Assembly: GCF_010728925.1 (NCBI RefSeq)
Contig: NZ_AP022608.1
Location: 1,240,001-1,304,000, forward strand
Origin: Mycolicibacterium gadium
GTDB lineage: Bacteria > Actinomycetota > Actinomycetes > Mycobacteriales > Mycobacteriaceae
DNA: 64,000 bases
Direction: 5' to 3'
The notes under the pieces were generated by a model. That model did no database searches and had not been told where the DNA came from. It saw only the letters and a program-made list of their open reading frames with translations. How positions within the stretch are numbered: the stretch's first letter is position 1; each line of letters begins with the position of its first letter. The translations under genes and the position numbers were made by a program. Below are positions 22,035 to 32,156 of the stretch, in pieces.

Positions 22035-23032
22035 TTCGGCACCAGGCTGAGTAGCACGTCGGGCCCTATCGACTCGACACTGTCGAACCGCCAGCGCTGC
22101 GCGTGCGCGATCGACAGCACGCCGACGTCATCGATGGCGGTGATCGGGCCGCCCAAGAGAATGGGGCCGATGTAGGCCAGGATGCGGTTGATCACGCCGG
22201 CGCGCAGAAACGCGCCCGCCAAAGTCGGTCCGCCCTCCAGCAGCACATCCGTCCGGTCCGACAGCGCCTTGATGACCTCGTGCGGATCTCGGGTCCTGAT
22301 CACCATCGTCCGCGAGTCGTCATTCAGAACCCTTGCTTCAGAGGATATTTCGCGTTCCCCCACCACCACGCGTAACGGCTGGCGTTCCGCCAGGGTGCCG
22401 TCCGGCAACCGCGCGGTCAGCAGCGGGTCGTCCACGAACACCGTACCGGTGCCGACGAGCACCGCGTCGGCCACAGCGCGTCTGCGGTGCACGTCGGCGC
22501 GCGCTGCCTCGCTGGTGATCCACTGACTGGAGCCGTCCGCCGCGGCGCTTCGACCGTCGACACTGGTGGCGAATTTCCATGTCACGTGCGGCTGCCCGGT
22601 GCGCTGTTTGTGTAACCACTCCCGCAACGGTCCACCGGCGACGTGATCAGCCAGCACGCCCGCGGTCACGTCGAGTCCGATGTCGGCCAGCCGCGACGCC
22701 CCGCCCGCCGCTACCGGGTTCGGATCCGCGACGGCGTATGCCACCGCCGAAACACCGGCCGCGACAAGCGCATCCACGCAGGGCGGAGTGCGGCCATGGT
22801 GGTTACACGGTTCCAGCGTCACCACCGCCGTGCCGCCGACGGCGCGCTCCCCCGCCCTGCGCAGCGCGAGCACTTCGGCGTGCGGGCCTCCCGGCGGCTC
22901 GGTCGCCCCGACACCGGCGACGTCGTTGTCGCTGTCCAGGATCACCGCGCCCACCGGCGGATTGGGATATGTCGCGCCCTTGACGCGGTTCGATTGTTCG
23001 ATCGCCAGCCGCATCGCGGCCTCGAGGTTCAT
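22031..23032 (-). CDS. ribD: Bifunctional riboflavin deaminase-reductase RibD
   Basis: Deaminates the GTP cyclohydrolase product and reduces its ribosyl chain, supplying ribityl pyrimidine to ribH. The 333-residue protein has the zinc deaminase motif HAEVLAL and [11 protein letters not shown] in the N-terminal domain, and a RibD reductase domain ([51 protein letters not shown]). It is separated from the other rib genes by about 5.5 kb and is translated with rpe, whose stop lies upstream and overlaps its own ATG region. Alternative name ribG. Confidence 0.95.
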   Translation of the reverse strand: MNLEAAMRLAIEQSNRVKGATYPNPPVGAVILDSDNDVAGVGATEPPGGPHAEVLALRRAGERAVGGTAVVTLEPCNHHGRTPPCVDALVAAGVSAVAYAVADPNPVAAGGASRLADIGLDVTAGVLADHVAGGPLREWLHKQRTGQPHVTWKFATSVDGRSAAADGSSQWITSEAARADVHRRRAVADAVLVGTGTVFVDDPLLTARLPDGTLAERQPLRVVVGEREISSEARVLNDDSRTMVIRTRDPHEVIKALSDRTDVLLEGGPTLAGAFLRAGVINRILAYIGPILLGGPITAIDDVGVLSIAHAQRWRFDSVESIGPDVLLSLVPN

Positions 23033-23706
23033 AGCTGAAGATGGGTGGATGCGTCTGCCGCCCGGCGGCGCAACGACTCCACAGCGACGGCGGGGTCCGC
23101 CGCGCTGTAGACGGCCGAGCCGGCCACGAAGCAGTCCACTCCGGCCAGCGCCGCCTCTTCGATGGTGTCAGCGTTGATGCCGCCGTCGATCTCGACCACG
23201 ATCGTCAGCTCCCCTGCGTCGACGAGTCGGCGAATGGTGCCGACTTTCGGCAGTACCTCGGGGATGAACTTCTGGCCACCGAATCCCGGCTCGACGGACA
23301 TGATCAGCACGGTGTCGAACTCCCGCAGGATCTCCAGATACGGCTCGATCGGCGTGCCGGGTTTGACGGATAGCCCGGCCTTCGCGCCCGCGGCGCGAAT
23401 GTCGCGTGCCACGCCGACCGGGTTGTCAGTCGCCTCGGCGTGAAACGTCACGTTGTAGGCGCCCGCCTCGGCGTACGGCGGCGCCCAGCGCTCGGGATTC
23501 TCGATCATCAGATGGCAGTCCATCGGGATGTCGGTCCGCTTCAGTAGGGCTTCGACGACCGGCAACCCGATGGTGAGGTTCGGCACGAAGTGGTTGTCCA
23601 TCACGTCGACGTGCAGCCAGTCCGCACCGGCCACTGCGGCGGCCTCGTCGCCCAGCTCGGCGAAGTCGGCGGCCAGAATCGACGGCGCGATCAGCGGCTT
23701 CGGCAT
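23029..23706 (-). CDS. rpe: Ribulose-phosphate 3-epimerase
   Basis: Interconverts ribulose 5-phosphate and xylulose 5-phosphate; ribulose 5-phosphate is also the RibBA substrate. The 225-residue TIM barrel has [40 protein letters not shown] with metal-binding His/Asp, [19 protein letters not shown] and [11 protein letters not shown]. It overlaps ribD by four bases and starts four bases after rsmB. A TAGGGT hexamer overlapping the rsmB stop lies six bases upstream of its ATG and could be an internal promoter. Confidence 0.96.
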   Translation of the reverse strand: MPKPLIAPSILAADFAELGDEAAAVAGADWLHVDVMDNHFVPNLTIGLPVVEALLKRTDIPMDCHLMIENPERWAPPYAEAGAYNVTFHAEATDNPVGVARDIRAAGAKAGLSVKPGTPIEPYLEILREFDTVLIMSVEPGFGGQKFIPEVLPKVGTIRRLVDAGELTIVVEIDGGINADTIEEAALAGVDCFVAGSAVYSAADPAVAVESLRRRAADASTHLQL

Positions 23707-23710
23707 GGCC

Positions 23711-25084
23711 TCACCCTACTTTGAGCGCCGCCGCGAACATCGCATCGGTGCCGTGCCGGTGCGGCCACAACTGCACGTACGGCCCGGCACCGAGGTCGTC
23801 GACCGGCGCGAAGAGCGGCCGGGTGTCCAGCGCTGTCACCGGATGACGACGCAGCGCATCGGCGACGACGCCCACTGTCTCGGCGAGATGCGGCGAGCAG
23901 GTCGCATACAGCACCACACCGCCCGGCCGGGTGAGCCGGATCGCCGAGGCCAGCAGCTCGCGCTGCAATTTGGCCAACTGCGGGACGTCGCCGGGCACCC
24001 GACGCCAGCGCGCCTCGGGCCTGCGCCGCAGCGCGCCCAGCCCGGTGCAGGGTGCATCGACCAGCACCCGATCGAAGTTGGGATCCAGCCCCGGATCCCG
24101 GCCGTCAACGCGAAGCACATCGACCGGCAGCCCCGCGGTGTTCTGCTCGACGAGTTCGGCGCGGCGTTCGGCCGGTTCGACCGCGGTCACCCGGCCACCG
24201 TCGGCAAGCGCCGCCAGCAGCGCCGTCTTGCCGCCGGGCCCGGAACACAGGTCCAGCCAGCGTTTGGTGTCCGGGCCGTCCAGCTCGGCACGTGTCAGGG
24301 CGCGGGCGACCAGTTGGCTGCCCTCGTCCTGAACGAGCGCGGCACCGTCTCGGATCGCGGCGAGCCGGCCCGGATCGCCGCCCGACAGGTACACCGCATA
24401 CGGCGAGTAGCGGCCGACGGTACCGTCGACCTGCTCGGCCAGCTGCGCCGCGGTCAGCACCCCCGGGCGTGCGGCCAGATGGACAACAGGCCGTTCGTCG
24501 TCGCTGCTCAACAGTGTGTTCAGCTGTCCGGCTTCGGCGCCGAGCGCGTCGGCGAAGGCCTGCGCGATCCAGCGGGGATGCGCGTGCACGAATGCCGCAT
24601 GACCGATGGGATCGGTGGTGACGTCAGGGGCCAGCTCGCTCACCCAGCTCGCCTCGTCGCGGCCCGCGATCGTGCGCAGCACACCGTTGACGAAACCTGC
24701 TCGTGCTGAATCGAATTCGACACCAGCTTGTTCGACCGTGGTCGACACCGCCGCGTGCGGTTCGACGCGGGTTCGCATGAGCTGGTAGGTGCCTAGGCGC
24801 AGCAGATCCAGCAACACCGGATCGATATTGTCCGGGGATCGTCCCGCTGCCGCAGCGATGATCGCGTCGAGTAGGCCGCGGGTGCGACAGGTGCCGTACG
24901 TGAGCTCGGTCGCGAAGGCGGCGTCCCGCCCCGTGATTCCGCGGTCGCGCAACATAGCGGGGAGCGCAAGGTTTGCGTAGGCATCCTTCTCCGACACCGC
25001 GCGAAGAACGTCGAACGCGGCGCGACGGGCCGGGTCGAGCGGCTTACGGCGCGTAGGGCGCTTGTTATGTCGAGGCCTGGTCAT
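23711..25084 (-). CDS. rsmB: 16S rRNA (cytosine-967 C5) methyltransferase RsmB/Fmu
   Basis: S-adenosylmethionine-dependent methyltransferase acting on 16S rRNA. The 457-residue protein has an N-terminal NusB-like RNA-binding domain ([23 protein letters not shown]) and a C-terminal Rossmann domain with the SAM motif [17 protein letters not shown]. Both conserved cysteines are present: the PC motif in [17 protein letters not shown] and the TC catalytic motif in [14 protein letters not shown]. An arginine-rich N-terminal tail of about 20 residues may help RNA binding. It overlaps the fmt stop by four bases. Confidence 0.94.
   Translation of the reverse strand: MTRPRHNKRPTRRKPLDPARRAAFDVLRAVSEKDAYANLALPAMLRDRGITGRDAAFATELTYGTCRTRGLLDAIIAAAAGRSPDNIDPVLLDLLRLGTYQLMRTRVEPHAAVSTTVEQAGVEFDSARAGFVNGVLRTIAGRDEASWVSELAPDVTTDPIGHAAFVHAHPRWIAQAFADALGAEAGQLNTLLSSDDERPVVHLAARPGVLTAAQLAEQVDGTVGRYSPYAVYLSGGDPGRLAAIRDGAALVQDEGSQLVARALTRAELDGPDTKRWLDLCSGPGGKTALLAALADGGRVTAVEPAERRAELVEQNTAGLPVDVLRVDGRDPGLDPNFDRVLVDAPCTGLGALRRRPEARWRRVPGDVPQLAKLQRELLASAIRLTRPGGVVLYATCSPHLAETVGVVADALRRHPVTALDTRPLFAPVDDLGAGPYVQLWPHRHGTDAMFAAALKVG
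23713..23718 (-). promoter_or_regulatory. Tentative internal leaderless -10 (TAGGGT) of rpe-ribD
   Basis: TAGGGT spans the last codons and stop of rsmB and ends six bases before the rpe ATG. It overlaps coding sequence, so chance is a stronger alternative than at the intergenic sites. Confidence 0.3.
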
Positions 25085-26010
25085 TGGGCCCGCGTGTTTT
25101 CGTCGAGGCGTGCCCCGCGGACCCAGTCCGCGGCATTCATCGGCTTCTTTCCCGGGGCCTGGACGACACCGAGCGCGACGGGCTGCGAGCCGGTGCCGAT
25201 GTGCACGCCCTTACGTTCGACTCGGATTGCCCCGGGTGGCAGCGTGTCCGCGGACTGCTCGACGCTGACGGGCCCGACCTTCACTCGCAGATCCCCGATC
25301 ATGGTCCACGCGCCGGGGTTCGGCGTAACCGCGCGGATACGGCGCTCGACGACGTGCGCGGGCAGGTCCCATCGCACCCGGGCCTCCTCGACGGTGATCT
25401 TGGGCGCGATGGTGATGCCGTCGGACGGTTGCGGCACGGCCGTCAGCGATCCGTCGGCGATGCCGTCCAGGGTTGTGGCCAACAACGCCGCACCCGAGAT
25501 CGACAGCCGTTCAAGCAGTTCCCCCGCAGTGTCGGTGGGTCGGACGGTTTCGGTGACCACGCCGTACACCGGTCCCGAGTCGAGCGCGGGTTCGATCTGA
25601 AAGGTGGTGGCGCCCGTCAAGGTGTCGCCGGCGGCGATGGCTGCTTGCACGGGGGCCGCACCGCGCCAGGCCGGCAGCAGCGAGAAATGCAGGTTGATCC
25701 AGCCATGCTTGGGCACAGCGAGCAGTCCCTCGCGCAGCAGAGCGCCGTATGCGACCACCGCGCAGCACTCGGGTGCCAGCACGGCCAACTCTTCGACGAA
25801 CTCCTCGGAGTTGGGCTTGGTCGGCTGCAGCACGGGGATGTCGTGGTCCATGGCGAATCGTGCCACCGGCGACGGTGACGGTTTGCCGCGCCTGCCGGCC
25901 GCGGCGTCGGGGCGGGTCAGCACAGCGACGACCTCGTGGCGCGGCGATTCCACGAGCCGCGCCAACGATGGCACGGCGGGCTCGGGGGTGCCTGCGAAGA
26001 CAAGACGCAC
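25081..26010 (-). CDS. fmt: Methionyl-tRNA formyltransferase
   Basis: Formylates initiator Met-tRNA using 10-formyltetrahydrofolate. The 309-residue protein has [16 protein letters not shown] at the start, [21 protein letters not shown] carrying the catalytic Asn-His region and the SLLP folate loop, and [14 protein letters not shown], with a C-terminal OB-like tRNA-binding domain. The start is GTG at 26010, six bases after TAGACT. It is the first gene of fmt-rsmB-rpe-ribD, which is tightly overlapping. Confidence 0.96.
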   Translation of the reverse strand: MRLVFAGTPEPAVPSLARLVESPRHEVVAVLTRPDAAAGRRGKPSPSPVARFAMDHDIPVLQPTKPNSEEFVEELAVLAPECCAVVAYGALLREGLLAVPKHGWINLHFSLLPAWRGAAPVQAAIAAGDTLTGATTFQIEPALDSGPVYGVVTETVRPTDTAGELLERLSISGAALLATTLDGIADGSLTAVPQPSDGITIAPKITVEEARVRWDLPAHVVERRIRAVTPNPGAWTMIGDLRVKVGPVSVEQSADTLPPGAIRVERKGVHIGTGSQPVALGVVQAPGKKPMNAADWVRGARLDENTRAQ

Positions 26011-26016
26011 CGCGCC

Positions 26017-26022
26017 AGTCTA
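26017..26022 (-). promoter_or_regulatory. Putative leaderless -10 hexamer of fmt (TAGACT)
   Basis: TAGACT matches TANNNT and ends six bases before the fmt GTG, in the 34-base gap after lemA. Confidence 0.5.
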
Positions 26023-26044
26023 GAAGCGCCTACCCGGAAAAAAA

Positions 26045-26581
26045 TCAGCGAGGCGTCTGGTAGTACTCCTGCTCACCAACACCGGTCAGCGGCGCAACGA
26101 ACATCCAGGGGATGGTGGTGATCAACCCGTTCAGGGTGGCCACCGAATCGTTGTAGTACTGACGCGCGAAGGCCAGCTTGTTCTCGGTGTCGGCCAGGTT
26201 GTCCTGCAGGTTCAGGAAGTTGTTCGACGAGTTGAGCTGCGGATAGCTCTGGCCGAGCGCCAGCAGCGGCGCCAGCGCGAAATCCAGATCCTTCTCGGCG
26301 GCGCTGCGCTGGGCTACCGACGGGCCGCTCGTCGCCGACGTCAGCGCGGCGCGAGCGTTGGTGACGTGGTCGAGAATGCCCTTTTCGTGGACCGCGAACG
26401 TTTGCACCGTGTGCACGAGGCTCGGTATGAGCGACGCCCGCCGGGTCAGCTCGACGTCGATGCCGGAGAGGGCTTCGGCCACCCGTACGTGCGCCGAGCG
26501 GATCTTGTTGTAGCCCAACACGAAGATGATCAGTGCCGACAGCGCCAGCACCAGCACGACGACGAGCAGCAACCTCACCAT
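26045..26581 (-). CDS. LemA-family membrane-anchored helical protein
   Basis: A 178-residue LemA homologue: one N-terminal membrane segment (residues 3-23, MVRLLLVVVLVLALSALIIF) and a long antiparallel helical domain with the signature YNKIRSAHVRVAEALSGIDVELTRRASLIP and SYPQLNSSNNFLNLQ. The role of LemA is poorly defined. In many bacteria it is paired with a DUF2207 or TPM-type membrane protein, as here: its ATG overlaps the DUF2207 stop by seven bases. Confidence 0.92.
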   Translation of the reverse strand: MVRLLLVVVLVLALSALIIFVLGYNKIRSAHVRVAEALSGIDVELTRRASLIPSLVHTVQTFAVHEKGILDHVTNARAALTSATSGPSVAQRSAAEKDLDFALAPLLALGQSYPQLNSSNNFLNLQDNLADTENKLAFARQYYNDSVATLNGLITTIPWMFVAPLTGVGEQEYYQTPR

Positions 26582-28392
26582 GATCCGCCTCCTCCTCCAC
26601 CGCCGCCTCCACCGCCGCCACCGGAGCTGAAGCTGCCGCTACTGCTGCCCCCGCTGGAGGACGACGACTGCGACGCAGTGTATGCACCGATCGACGACGA
26701 CAACGCGGACTCGAAGCTGTCGAAGTCCGGGCCACCGGAGCCTCCGACAAAGCCGGAGCTCCTCTGCGAGGGCGAGTCATACCAATCGGGTTGCGGTGCA
26801 ACGGTACCCGTCGTCGTCTCGTATTTCCTCGCCCACAACGCCGCGGCGCCGGCGGCCACCGCGAACGGCACGTAGGCCATGTAGAGATCCTTGCGCGCCC
26901 CGAAGTCGAACCGCGCCTCGGACGAGTCGGTGGTCAGCATGCGGTGGAATCCGCCTGCGCGCGACCAAAGTTCGCGGCCGGCCTCGGTTCGCCTGGTACC
27001 CACACCGTCCTTCCAGGACGCCGAGGAGAACAGGAAGAACGCCGCGAACGGCAGCGCCCACATCGTGGTCGGAAAGCCCCAGCGGAAGAAGGCGCACAGC
27101 ATGAGAATGAAGGCGATCGCGTTGGCGGTGCGCACCCACAGTTCCTTCTTGCGCTTGACCATCAGCCCGTTGTCGAAGGCCCACTTCTGAACCTCCTCAG
27201 CCATGTCCGTCTTGGCCTTGCTGAGCTTCTTGCCCGCTGTGGCGGTCTGCTTGGCCTCGAACTCCCGGCCGGGGCCCTGCACGTTGAGCGCCTTTGCGAC
27301 CGCGACGCTGACCGGATCGATGCCTGCCCACGCGTCCCAGTCCGCGGCCTTGCTGCGGATGTTCCACTGTTTGTCGTTGACCTGCCGCATGTGGATCAGA
27401 CCGCGGTCGGCGAGATAGAACAGCGTGGCGGTCAGGCCGCTCTTCGGCACGCTTTCGGTGCGGATGTATTCGGTTTGCACCGGACCCAGTCCGGGCGGCG
27501 GCCCATATTGCAGCGGGAACCCGGGCGAGGGCTCAACGGTGGTGCGGTAGTACAGGATTGCGCCGAGTGCGCCCGCGACGGTGAGCGCGAGCACCCACAG
27601 CACGCCGCCCACCGACTGGCCGAGGACGCGATCCCAGGCGAAGGACCACGGCACCTCGTTGCGAGGCGGGGTCGGTACGTCGACGCCGGCGCGCAGCGTC
27701 ACCGGGGTCCGCGGCGCCAGGTTCGACGCCGACAACTCGATCCTGTTGCCGCTGACGGTCAGATCGTCGCAGGCGCGGCCGATGCCGAAGCCGACGGAGC
27801 ACTGGGCGCGTCCGACGTCGCCGGGCAGGGTCACTGAGATCTCTGCACGATCGATCTCGTTGTTCCACGCCTGCGCGATGACGTTCCAGAAGAACACGGA
27901 CGGTGACATCGAGTCGTTGCCGGTGGAGTCGGCGAACTTCATGTCGGCGCCGGTTGTCCCCGGATCGAGGACACCGTCGATGTTGTAGCGGATCTCGAAG
28001 ACATGCGTGCCGTAGCTGAGGTACTCGTCCGGATCGCCGATCTTCGCCACGCGGAACCGCTCGCCGCCTTCCCAGAGCATCTGGTAGGGCGCCGGTTCGC
28101 CGTCGACCAGGATCGATGTGATCTCCGGGACCTGCCGCACCCCCGGATCGTTCTGGTTGTCGACCGCCCAGTACTTGAAAAGCCCGTGCCGACCGCCGGG
28201 AAATTCGGCGGTGATCGTCTCCACCGCGTCGAGGCGCCCGCCGGCACTGACGATGAGATCCACGTCGTAGTTGCTGAAGACCACCGGGTCGTCGGCGTCA
28301 GACGCCTCCGACGACGGGCGGAACACGACCGGCCACAGCACCCCAACGGCGATGAGCGCCAACGGAATAAGCATCAGAAAGAAGCGACGCAC
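26575..28392 (-). CDS. DUF2207-domain membrane protein with a poly-glycine C-terminal tail
   Basis: A 605-residue protein, partner of the adjacent LemA. An N-terminal membrane segment (about residues 4-23) precedes a large extracytoplasmic domain (NYDVDLIVSAGGRLDAVETI onwards, the DUF2207 pattern). A membrane helix follows near 265-290, then a cytoplasmic stretch of about 150 residues, two helices near 450-485 and another near 530. The last 40 residues are Ser/Gly-rich and end in a run of 13 glycines and SW. Start GTG at 28392 follows an AGGAGG ribosome-binding site. Function unknown. Confidence 0.88.
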   Translation of the reverse strand: MRRFFLMLIPLALIAVGVLWPVVFRPSSEASDADDPVVFSNYDVDLIVSAGGRLDAVETITAEFPGGRHGLFKYWAVDNQNDPGVRQVPEITSILVDGEPAPYQMLWEGGERFRVAKIGDPDEYLSYGTHVFEIRYNIDGVLDPGTTGADMKFADSTGNDSMSPSVFFWNVIAQAWNNEIDRAEISVTLPGDVGRAQCSVGFGIGRACDDLTVSGNRIELSASNLAPRTPVTLRAGVDVPTPPRNEVPWSFAWDRVLGQSVGGVLWVLALTVAGALGAILYYRTTVEPSPGFPLQYGPPPGLGPVQTEYIRTESVPKSGLTATLFYLADRGLIHMRQVNDKQWNIRSKAADWDAWAGIDPVSVAVAKALNVQGPGREFEAKQTATAGKKLSKAKTDMAEEVQKWAFDNGLMVKRKKELWVRTANAIAFILMLCAFFRWGFPTTMWALPFAAFFLFSSASWKDGVGTRRTEAGRELWSRAGGFHRMLTTDSSEARFDFGARKDLYMAYVPFAVAAGAAALWARKYETTTGTVAPQPDWYDSPSQRSSGFVGGSGGPDFDSFESALSSSIGAYTASQSSSSSGGSSSGSFSSGGGGGGGGGGGGGSW

Positions 28393-28429
28393 GCCAACCT
28401 CCTGTCCGCAACACCCCGGGCTGCCCGCA

Positions 28430-30457
28430 TTACCCTATGTGCAAGGGGTCGATTTGCACACGCACCGGTTCGTTCTCGCGCCGCGCACTGAGCACCCCTG
28501 CGGCGCGCCGCAGCGCCGCAGCGAGCGGCAGTCCCGCGTCGCGCGGCACCCGCACCAGCATCCGATTGACCGGCTTCTCCGGCGGCGTGCCGGGCGGTCG
28601 ACGTGCGCCGGGTGGCAGGTCGACGGGCCCGAGCAGGTCGGCGTCGTCGGGCAGTTCCGCGGTGTCGATCATCGCGCGCACAGCGTCGGGCGGCCCGTCG
28701 ATCGCGGCCATGTGCACCGCGGGTGGCAGCCCGACCTCCGCGCGGGAGGCGAGCTCGGATTCGGCGTGGCCGACGGGATCCCACCGGATCAGCGCCTGCA
28801 CGGTGGGGATGGCGGATTCGGCGACCACCGCCACGACGCCGCCGTCGGCACGGCTGCGGACGAGGGCGGCGGCGGCCATCCAGCGGCGCAACGCGTCCTC
28901 GGAAGCCCGCAGATCCTGCCGTCCGAGCAACGCCCACGTGTCGAGGAGCAGGGCGGCGCCGTAACGGCCCGCGGCCAGCGGTTCCGCGCCGGGTGTCGAT
29001 ACGACCACGGCCGGCTCCGCAGGCACCGCGGCGACCATGGCGTCACCACCGGATGTCACGACGGTGACGCCCGGAAATGCGCGGCCCAGTTCCTCGGCTG
29101 TTCGACGGGCGCCGACGACGACGGCCCGCACCGCGTCGGATCCGCAGCGCGTGCAGCGCAGTGCCGGTTCCTCCCGGCCGCACCACTTGCACAACGCGCC
29201 CGCGGCGTCGCGTGCGGGTAGCGACAGCGGGCCCGTGCAGTGCCGGCAGCGGGCGATCGTGCGGCAGCGATTGCACGCCAGCGCAGGCACGTAGCCACGG
29301 CGGGGTACCTGAACGAGTACGGGCAGCCCGGATGTCAGCGCCGTACGCGCGGCCTGCAGCGCCATTGTCGGCAGGCGCGCCGTCCGTGCCGCCGGATCGC
29401 GTTCCTGGGCGAAACCGCTGTCCTCGATCGCTATCACATGCGGCGACCGTGACCGCACCTCCTGCCGGGTGGCCACCAGATCGTGCGCCCAGCCGGTGCG
29501 GACCAGCGCCTGCGCCTCGGCGGTACGCGCATAACCTCCGATGAGCGACGCGCAGCGCAGCTGGTGAGCCCGCAGCATCGCTACTTCTCTGGCGTGCGGG
29601 TAGGGCGCACGCGGCTCGGCGAGTGTGTCGTCGCCGTCGTCCCACACCATCACCAGCCCTAGATTCGCCGCCGGCGCGAAAACCGCGCTGCGGGTACCGA
29701 TGACGATGCGCGCCCCACCCCGCAACACCGACAGCCATCGCCGATAGCGTTGTGCGGGGCCAAGACCCGCGGACAGCGCCACCACATGAGCCTCGTCGAT
29801 GAGGGCGATGGCCGCGGCGTGCATCGCGTCGACGTCGCGCTGGTCGGGCAGGACGATCAGGGCGGCACGGCCGGTGTTCGCGGTCGCCGCGGCCAGTTCG
29901 GCAAGACGTTCGGGCCAACTTTCCCCGGGCAGCGCCTGCCACACCGCGCGTGCGGCGCGCCCGTCGTACAGGGCGGCGAGGTACTGCTGGCCGCCGCGGT
30001 ACGCGGCCCAGGCTGTGGTGTCCACGGGCTCGACGGCCAAAGGCTTCTGCTGCGGTGGGAGCTGCTTTTCGACATTGGCATGTCGCGGTGGGACGGCGAG
30101 CCGCAACACGTCGGCCCGGGTGCCCCCATACCGGGCGGCGACGGCGTCGGCGAGCCTGCGCACGTCGGGTGTCAGCACCGGCTCGGCGGAGACCACCCGG
30201 TCCAGCCAGCCGAGCTTCCCGACGTGGTCCGTCTCCGAGCGCCTTTCGAGCACGAATGCGTCGACCAGTCGGCCGTGGAAGCGCACCCGCACACGCACCC
30301 CGGGTTGCGCATCGTCGGACTGTTCGGCGGCGACCAGATAGTCGAATTCGCGGTCGAGATGCGGTACCGACAGCATCGGGAGCACGCGCGCAATGGGCTC
30401 GTGCTCGGCCGGCTGCCGGGTGGCGCCCGGCCGAGCCGGGCTGTTGCGCTCCGTCAC
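28430..30457 (-). CDS. priA: PriA-like primosome protein with degenerate helicase motifs
   Basis: PriA restarts stalled replication forks. The 675-residue protein keeps the N-terminal 3'-DNA-binding domain (VLPMLSVPHLDREFDYLV), the zinc-binding cysteines (CNRCRTIARCRHC ... CKWCGREEPALRCTRCG) and the IVIGTRSAVFAPAANLG segment. The Walker A loop normally seen near residue 190 is replaced by a sequence without the G-K-T/S core (ALPGESWPERL), and the DEEH box is WDDGDD. ATP-dependent unwinding is therefore unlikely, a known feature of actinobacterial PriA. The GTG start directly follows the yhhN stop. Confidence 0.92.
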   Translation of the reverse strand: MTERNSPARPGATRQPAEHEPIARVLPMLSVPHLDREFDYLVAAEQSDDAQPGVRVRVRFHGRLVDAFVLERRSETDHVGKLGWLDRVVSAEPVLTPDVRRLADAVAARYGGTRADVLRLAVPPRHANVEKQLPPQQKPLAVEPVDTTAWAAYRGGQQYLAALYDGRAARAVWQALPGESWPERLAELAAATANTGRAALIVLPDQRDVDAMHAAAIALIDEAHVVALSAGLGPAQRYRRWLSVLRGGARIVIGTRSAVFAPAANLGLVMVWDDGDDTLAEPRAPYPHAREVAMLRAHQLRCASLIGGYARTAEAQALVRTGWAHDLVATRQEVRSRSPHVIAIEDSGFAQERDPAARTARLPTMALQAARTALTSGLPVLVQVPRRGYVPALACNRCRTIARCRHCTGPLSLPARDAAGALCKWCGREEPALRCTRCGSDAVRAVVVGARRTAEELGRAFPGVTVVTSGGDAMVAAVPAEPAVVVSTPGAEPLAAGRYGAALLLDTWALLGRQDLRASEDALRRWMAAAALVRSRADGGVVAVVAESAIPTVQALIRWDPVGHAESELASRAEVGLPPAVHMAAIDGPPDAVRAMIDTAELPDDADLLGPVDLPPGARRPPGTPPEKPVNRMLVRVPRDAGLPLAAALRRAAGVLSARRENEPVRVQIDPLHIG

Positions 30458-31228
30458 CTATGCAGTGGTAGCAGACCGCGCCGACGGCACCGACTCTGCC
30501 GCACGACCAAAGAAGAAGCCCGCGGTGATGAGCAGCAGCGAGGTCGCGTACGCCCACCAGATCGGCACAGCGAGGGCCTCGTTACCGAGCACGAACTTGG
30601 AGATGCCGATCATGCCGTCGGACACCGCGAAGCACACCGCGCCGAGCGCGGTCCACGGCGTCGGCAGCCGGGCCATCAGCGCCGTGCACACCATGGCGCC
30701 GAGCACGGCGATGTACAGCGTCACCGGTACGGCCATCCCCTCGGCGATCAGCCGCGGCCAGAACCACACCAACAAGGCGATGCAGGCGCACACCGTTACG
30801 GCCGCGGCCGCCAGCCGCGGAGCCGACCGCGCCGCCAGCGGGAGGAGCGCGGCCAGGAAGCACAGGTGCGCGACGAGGAACGCGCCGAGGCCGAGCACGA
30901 ACGACGGCTCCCACCACGGCATCGCCAAGAAGAAGTCGCCCGCCGCCGAGAACAGCAGCGCGGCCAGCAGCCATCGGCGTTCGCGAGCGACGGGATGCGT
31001 CAGCGCGGCGGCGGCGAGCACCACCGCCGTCGCCGCCTTGACCACGGGCTGCAGCACGAACTGTCCGGTCAGCTCGGCGCCGGCCGGCAATCGAAGCGCC
31101 GTCACGATCAGAAACACGCCGTAACCGGCGCCGACGACCGCGGCCGTTACCCACAGAAGCCTGGTTCGCGGGTGTGCGTACCGTGTCCCCATGTCTGTCT
31201 CTGAGGACAAACCGGCCGTCGACGCCAT
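30458..31228 (-). CDS. YhhN/TMEM86-family membrane protein (lysoplasmalogenase-like)
   Basis: A 256-residue protein with about eight hydrophobic helices. TMEM86/YhhN proteins hydrolyse vinyl-ether lysolipids in animals; the bacterial substrate is unclear. Family features seen are [16 protein letters not shown] and [16 protein letters not shown] with conserved aspartates inside membrane helices. Two starts are possible: ATG 31228 (leaderless, TACCTT seven bases upstream) or ATG 31192, which overlaps the divergent esterase start by two bases and removes 12 polar residues. I report the longer form. priA follows with no gap. Confidence 0.82.
   Translation of the reverse strand: MASTAGLSSETDMGTRYAHPRTRLLWVTAAVVGAGYGVFLIVTALRLPAGAELTGQFVLQPVVKAATAVVLAAAALTHPVARERRWLLAALLFSAAGDFFLAMPWWEPSFVLGLGAFLVAHLCFLAALLPLAARSAPRLAAAAVTVCACIALLVWFWPRLIAEGMAVPVTLYIAVLGAMVCTALMARLPTPWTALGAVCFAVSDGMIGISKFVLGNEALAVPIWWAYATSLLLITAGFFFGRAAESVPSARSATTA
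31179..31184 (+). promoter_or_regulatory. Putative leaderless -10 hexamer of the HSL-type esterase (TACCGT)
   Basis: TACCGT ends six bases before the esterase ATG at 31191 and lies inside the divergent yhhN coding sequence. No ribosome-binding site is visible in this interval. Confidence 0.55.
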
Positions 31229-32141
31229 CCTGCAGAAGGTAATGGAATCCGTGCCGTTTCAGTTGACAACCGACGGAGGTGTCGAAGAAGCGCGCCAACG
31301 TTTCCGCGATATCCCCCGCGCGGAGGTCTACCCGGAGGTGCGCAGCGAGGACCGCGTCATCGTCGGGCCCGCAGGCCCGATCCCGATCCGCATCTACCGG
31401 CCGGCCGCCGACAGTGCCACCCCGCTACCGGTGGTGGTGTTCATCCACGGCGGCGGGTGGTCGGTCGGCGACCTGGACACCTACGACGGCTTCGCCCGTC
31501 GTCACGTCGTCGGTGCGGACACGATCGTCGTCTCAGTCGACTACCGGCTGGCGCCCGAGCATCCCTACCCCGCCGCCGTCGACGATGCGTGGGCCGCCAC
31601 CCAGTGGGTCGCCGACAACGCGGCCGCTTTGGGTGGCGATCCCGATCGGCTGGCTGTCGCCGGCGACTCCGCGGGCGGCAACCTGTCCGCGGTGGTCGCT
31701 CAGCTGGCGCGCGACGCGGGCGGGCCACGAATTCGGTTTCAGCTGTTGTGGTATCCGGCGACAACCTTCGACACCTCGTTGCCGTCGTTCACCGAGAATG
31801 CGAATGCGCCGATCCTCGATGTCGACGGGTGCAAAGGGTCCACGCGTTGGTATCTCGGGGATCTCGACGTCTCCGATATGCCCGCGACGTTGGCGCCCGC
31901 GCGCGCGGAGGATCTCTCCGGTCTTCCGCCGGCCTACATCGCCGTCGCGGGCCACGACCCGCTGCGCGACGACGGCACGCGGTATGGCGAACTGCTGGCC
32001 GCTGCCGGGGTGCCCGTCGAAGTGCACAATGCGGAGACGCTGGTGCACGGCTACGCCGGGTACGACGGCGTGGTACCCGCCGCCACGGACGCCGTCGAGC
32101 GCGCGCTGTGTTCGCTTCGGAGCGCGTTACACGTGGGGTGA
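31191..32141 (+). CDS. Hormone-sensitive-lipase family esterase (LipH/LipI-like)
   Basis: A 316-residue alpha/beta hydrolase that should cleave short- to medium-chain carboxyl esters. The oxyanion motif [14 protein letters not shown], the nucleophile elbow GDSAGGN, and the C-terminal [10 protein letters not shown] (acid) and HGYAGYDG (histidine) form a complete HSL-type active site. There is no signal peptide. The start ATG overlaps the divergent yhhN frame, and TACCGT six bases upstream predicts a leaderless message. A fragment resembling its own 3' end follows at 32157, recalling the tandem lipI/lipH genes of M. tuberculosis. Confidence 0.93.
   Translation: MSVSEDKPAVDAILQKVMESVPFQLTTDGGVEEARQRFRDIPRAEVYPEVRSEDRVIVGPAGPIPIRIYRPAADSATPLPVVVFIHGGGWSVGDLDTYDGFARRHVVGADTIVVSVDYRLAPEHPYPAAVDDAWAATQWVADNAAALGGDPDRLAVAGDSAGGNLSAVVAQLARDAGGPRIRFQLLWYPATTFDTSLPSFTENANAPILDVDGCKGSTRWYLGDLDVSDMPATLAPARAEDLSGLPPAYIAVAGHDPLRDDGTRYGELLAAAGVPVEVHNAETLVHGYAGYDGVVPAATDAVERALCSLRSALHVG
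31236..31241 (-). promoter_or_regulatory. Putative leaderless -10 hexamer of yhhN-priA (TACCTT)
   Basis: TACCTT matches TANNNT and ends seven bases before the ATG at 31228, inside the esterase coding sequence on the other strand. A short CAGG before the ATG could alternatively be a ribosome-binding site. Confidence 0.4.
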
Positions 32142-32156
32142 GTTCGCGACCGGCTT

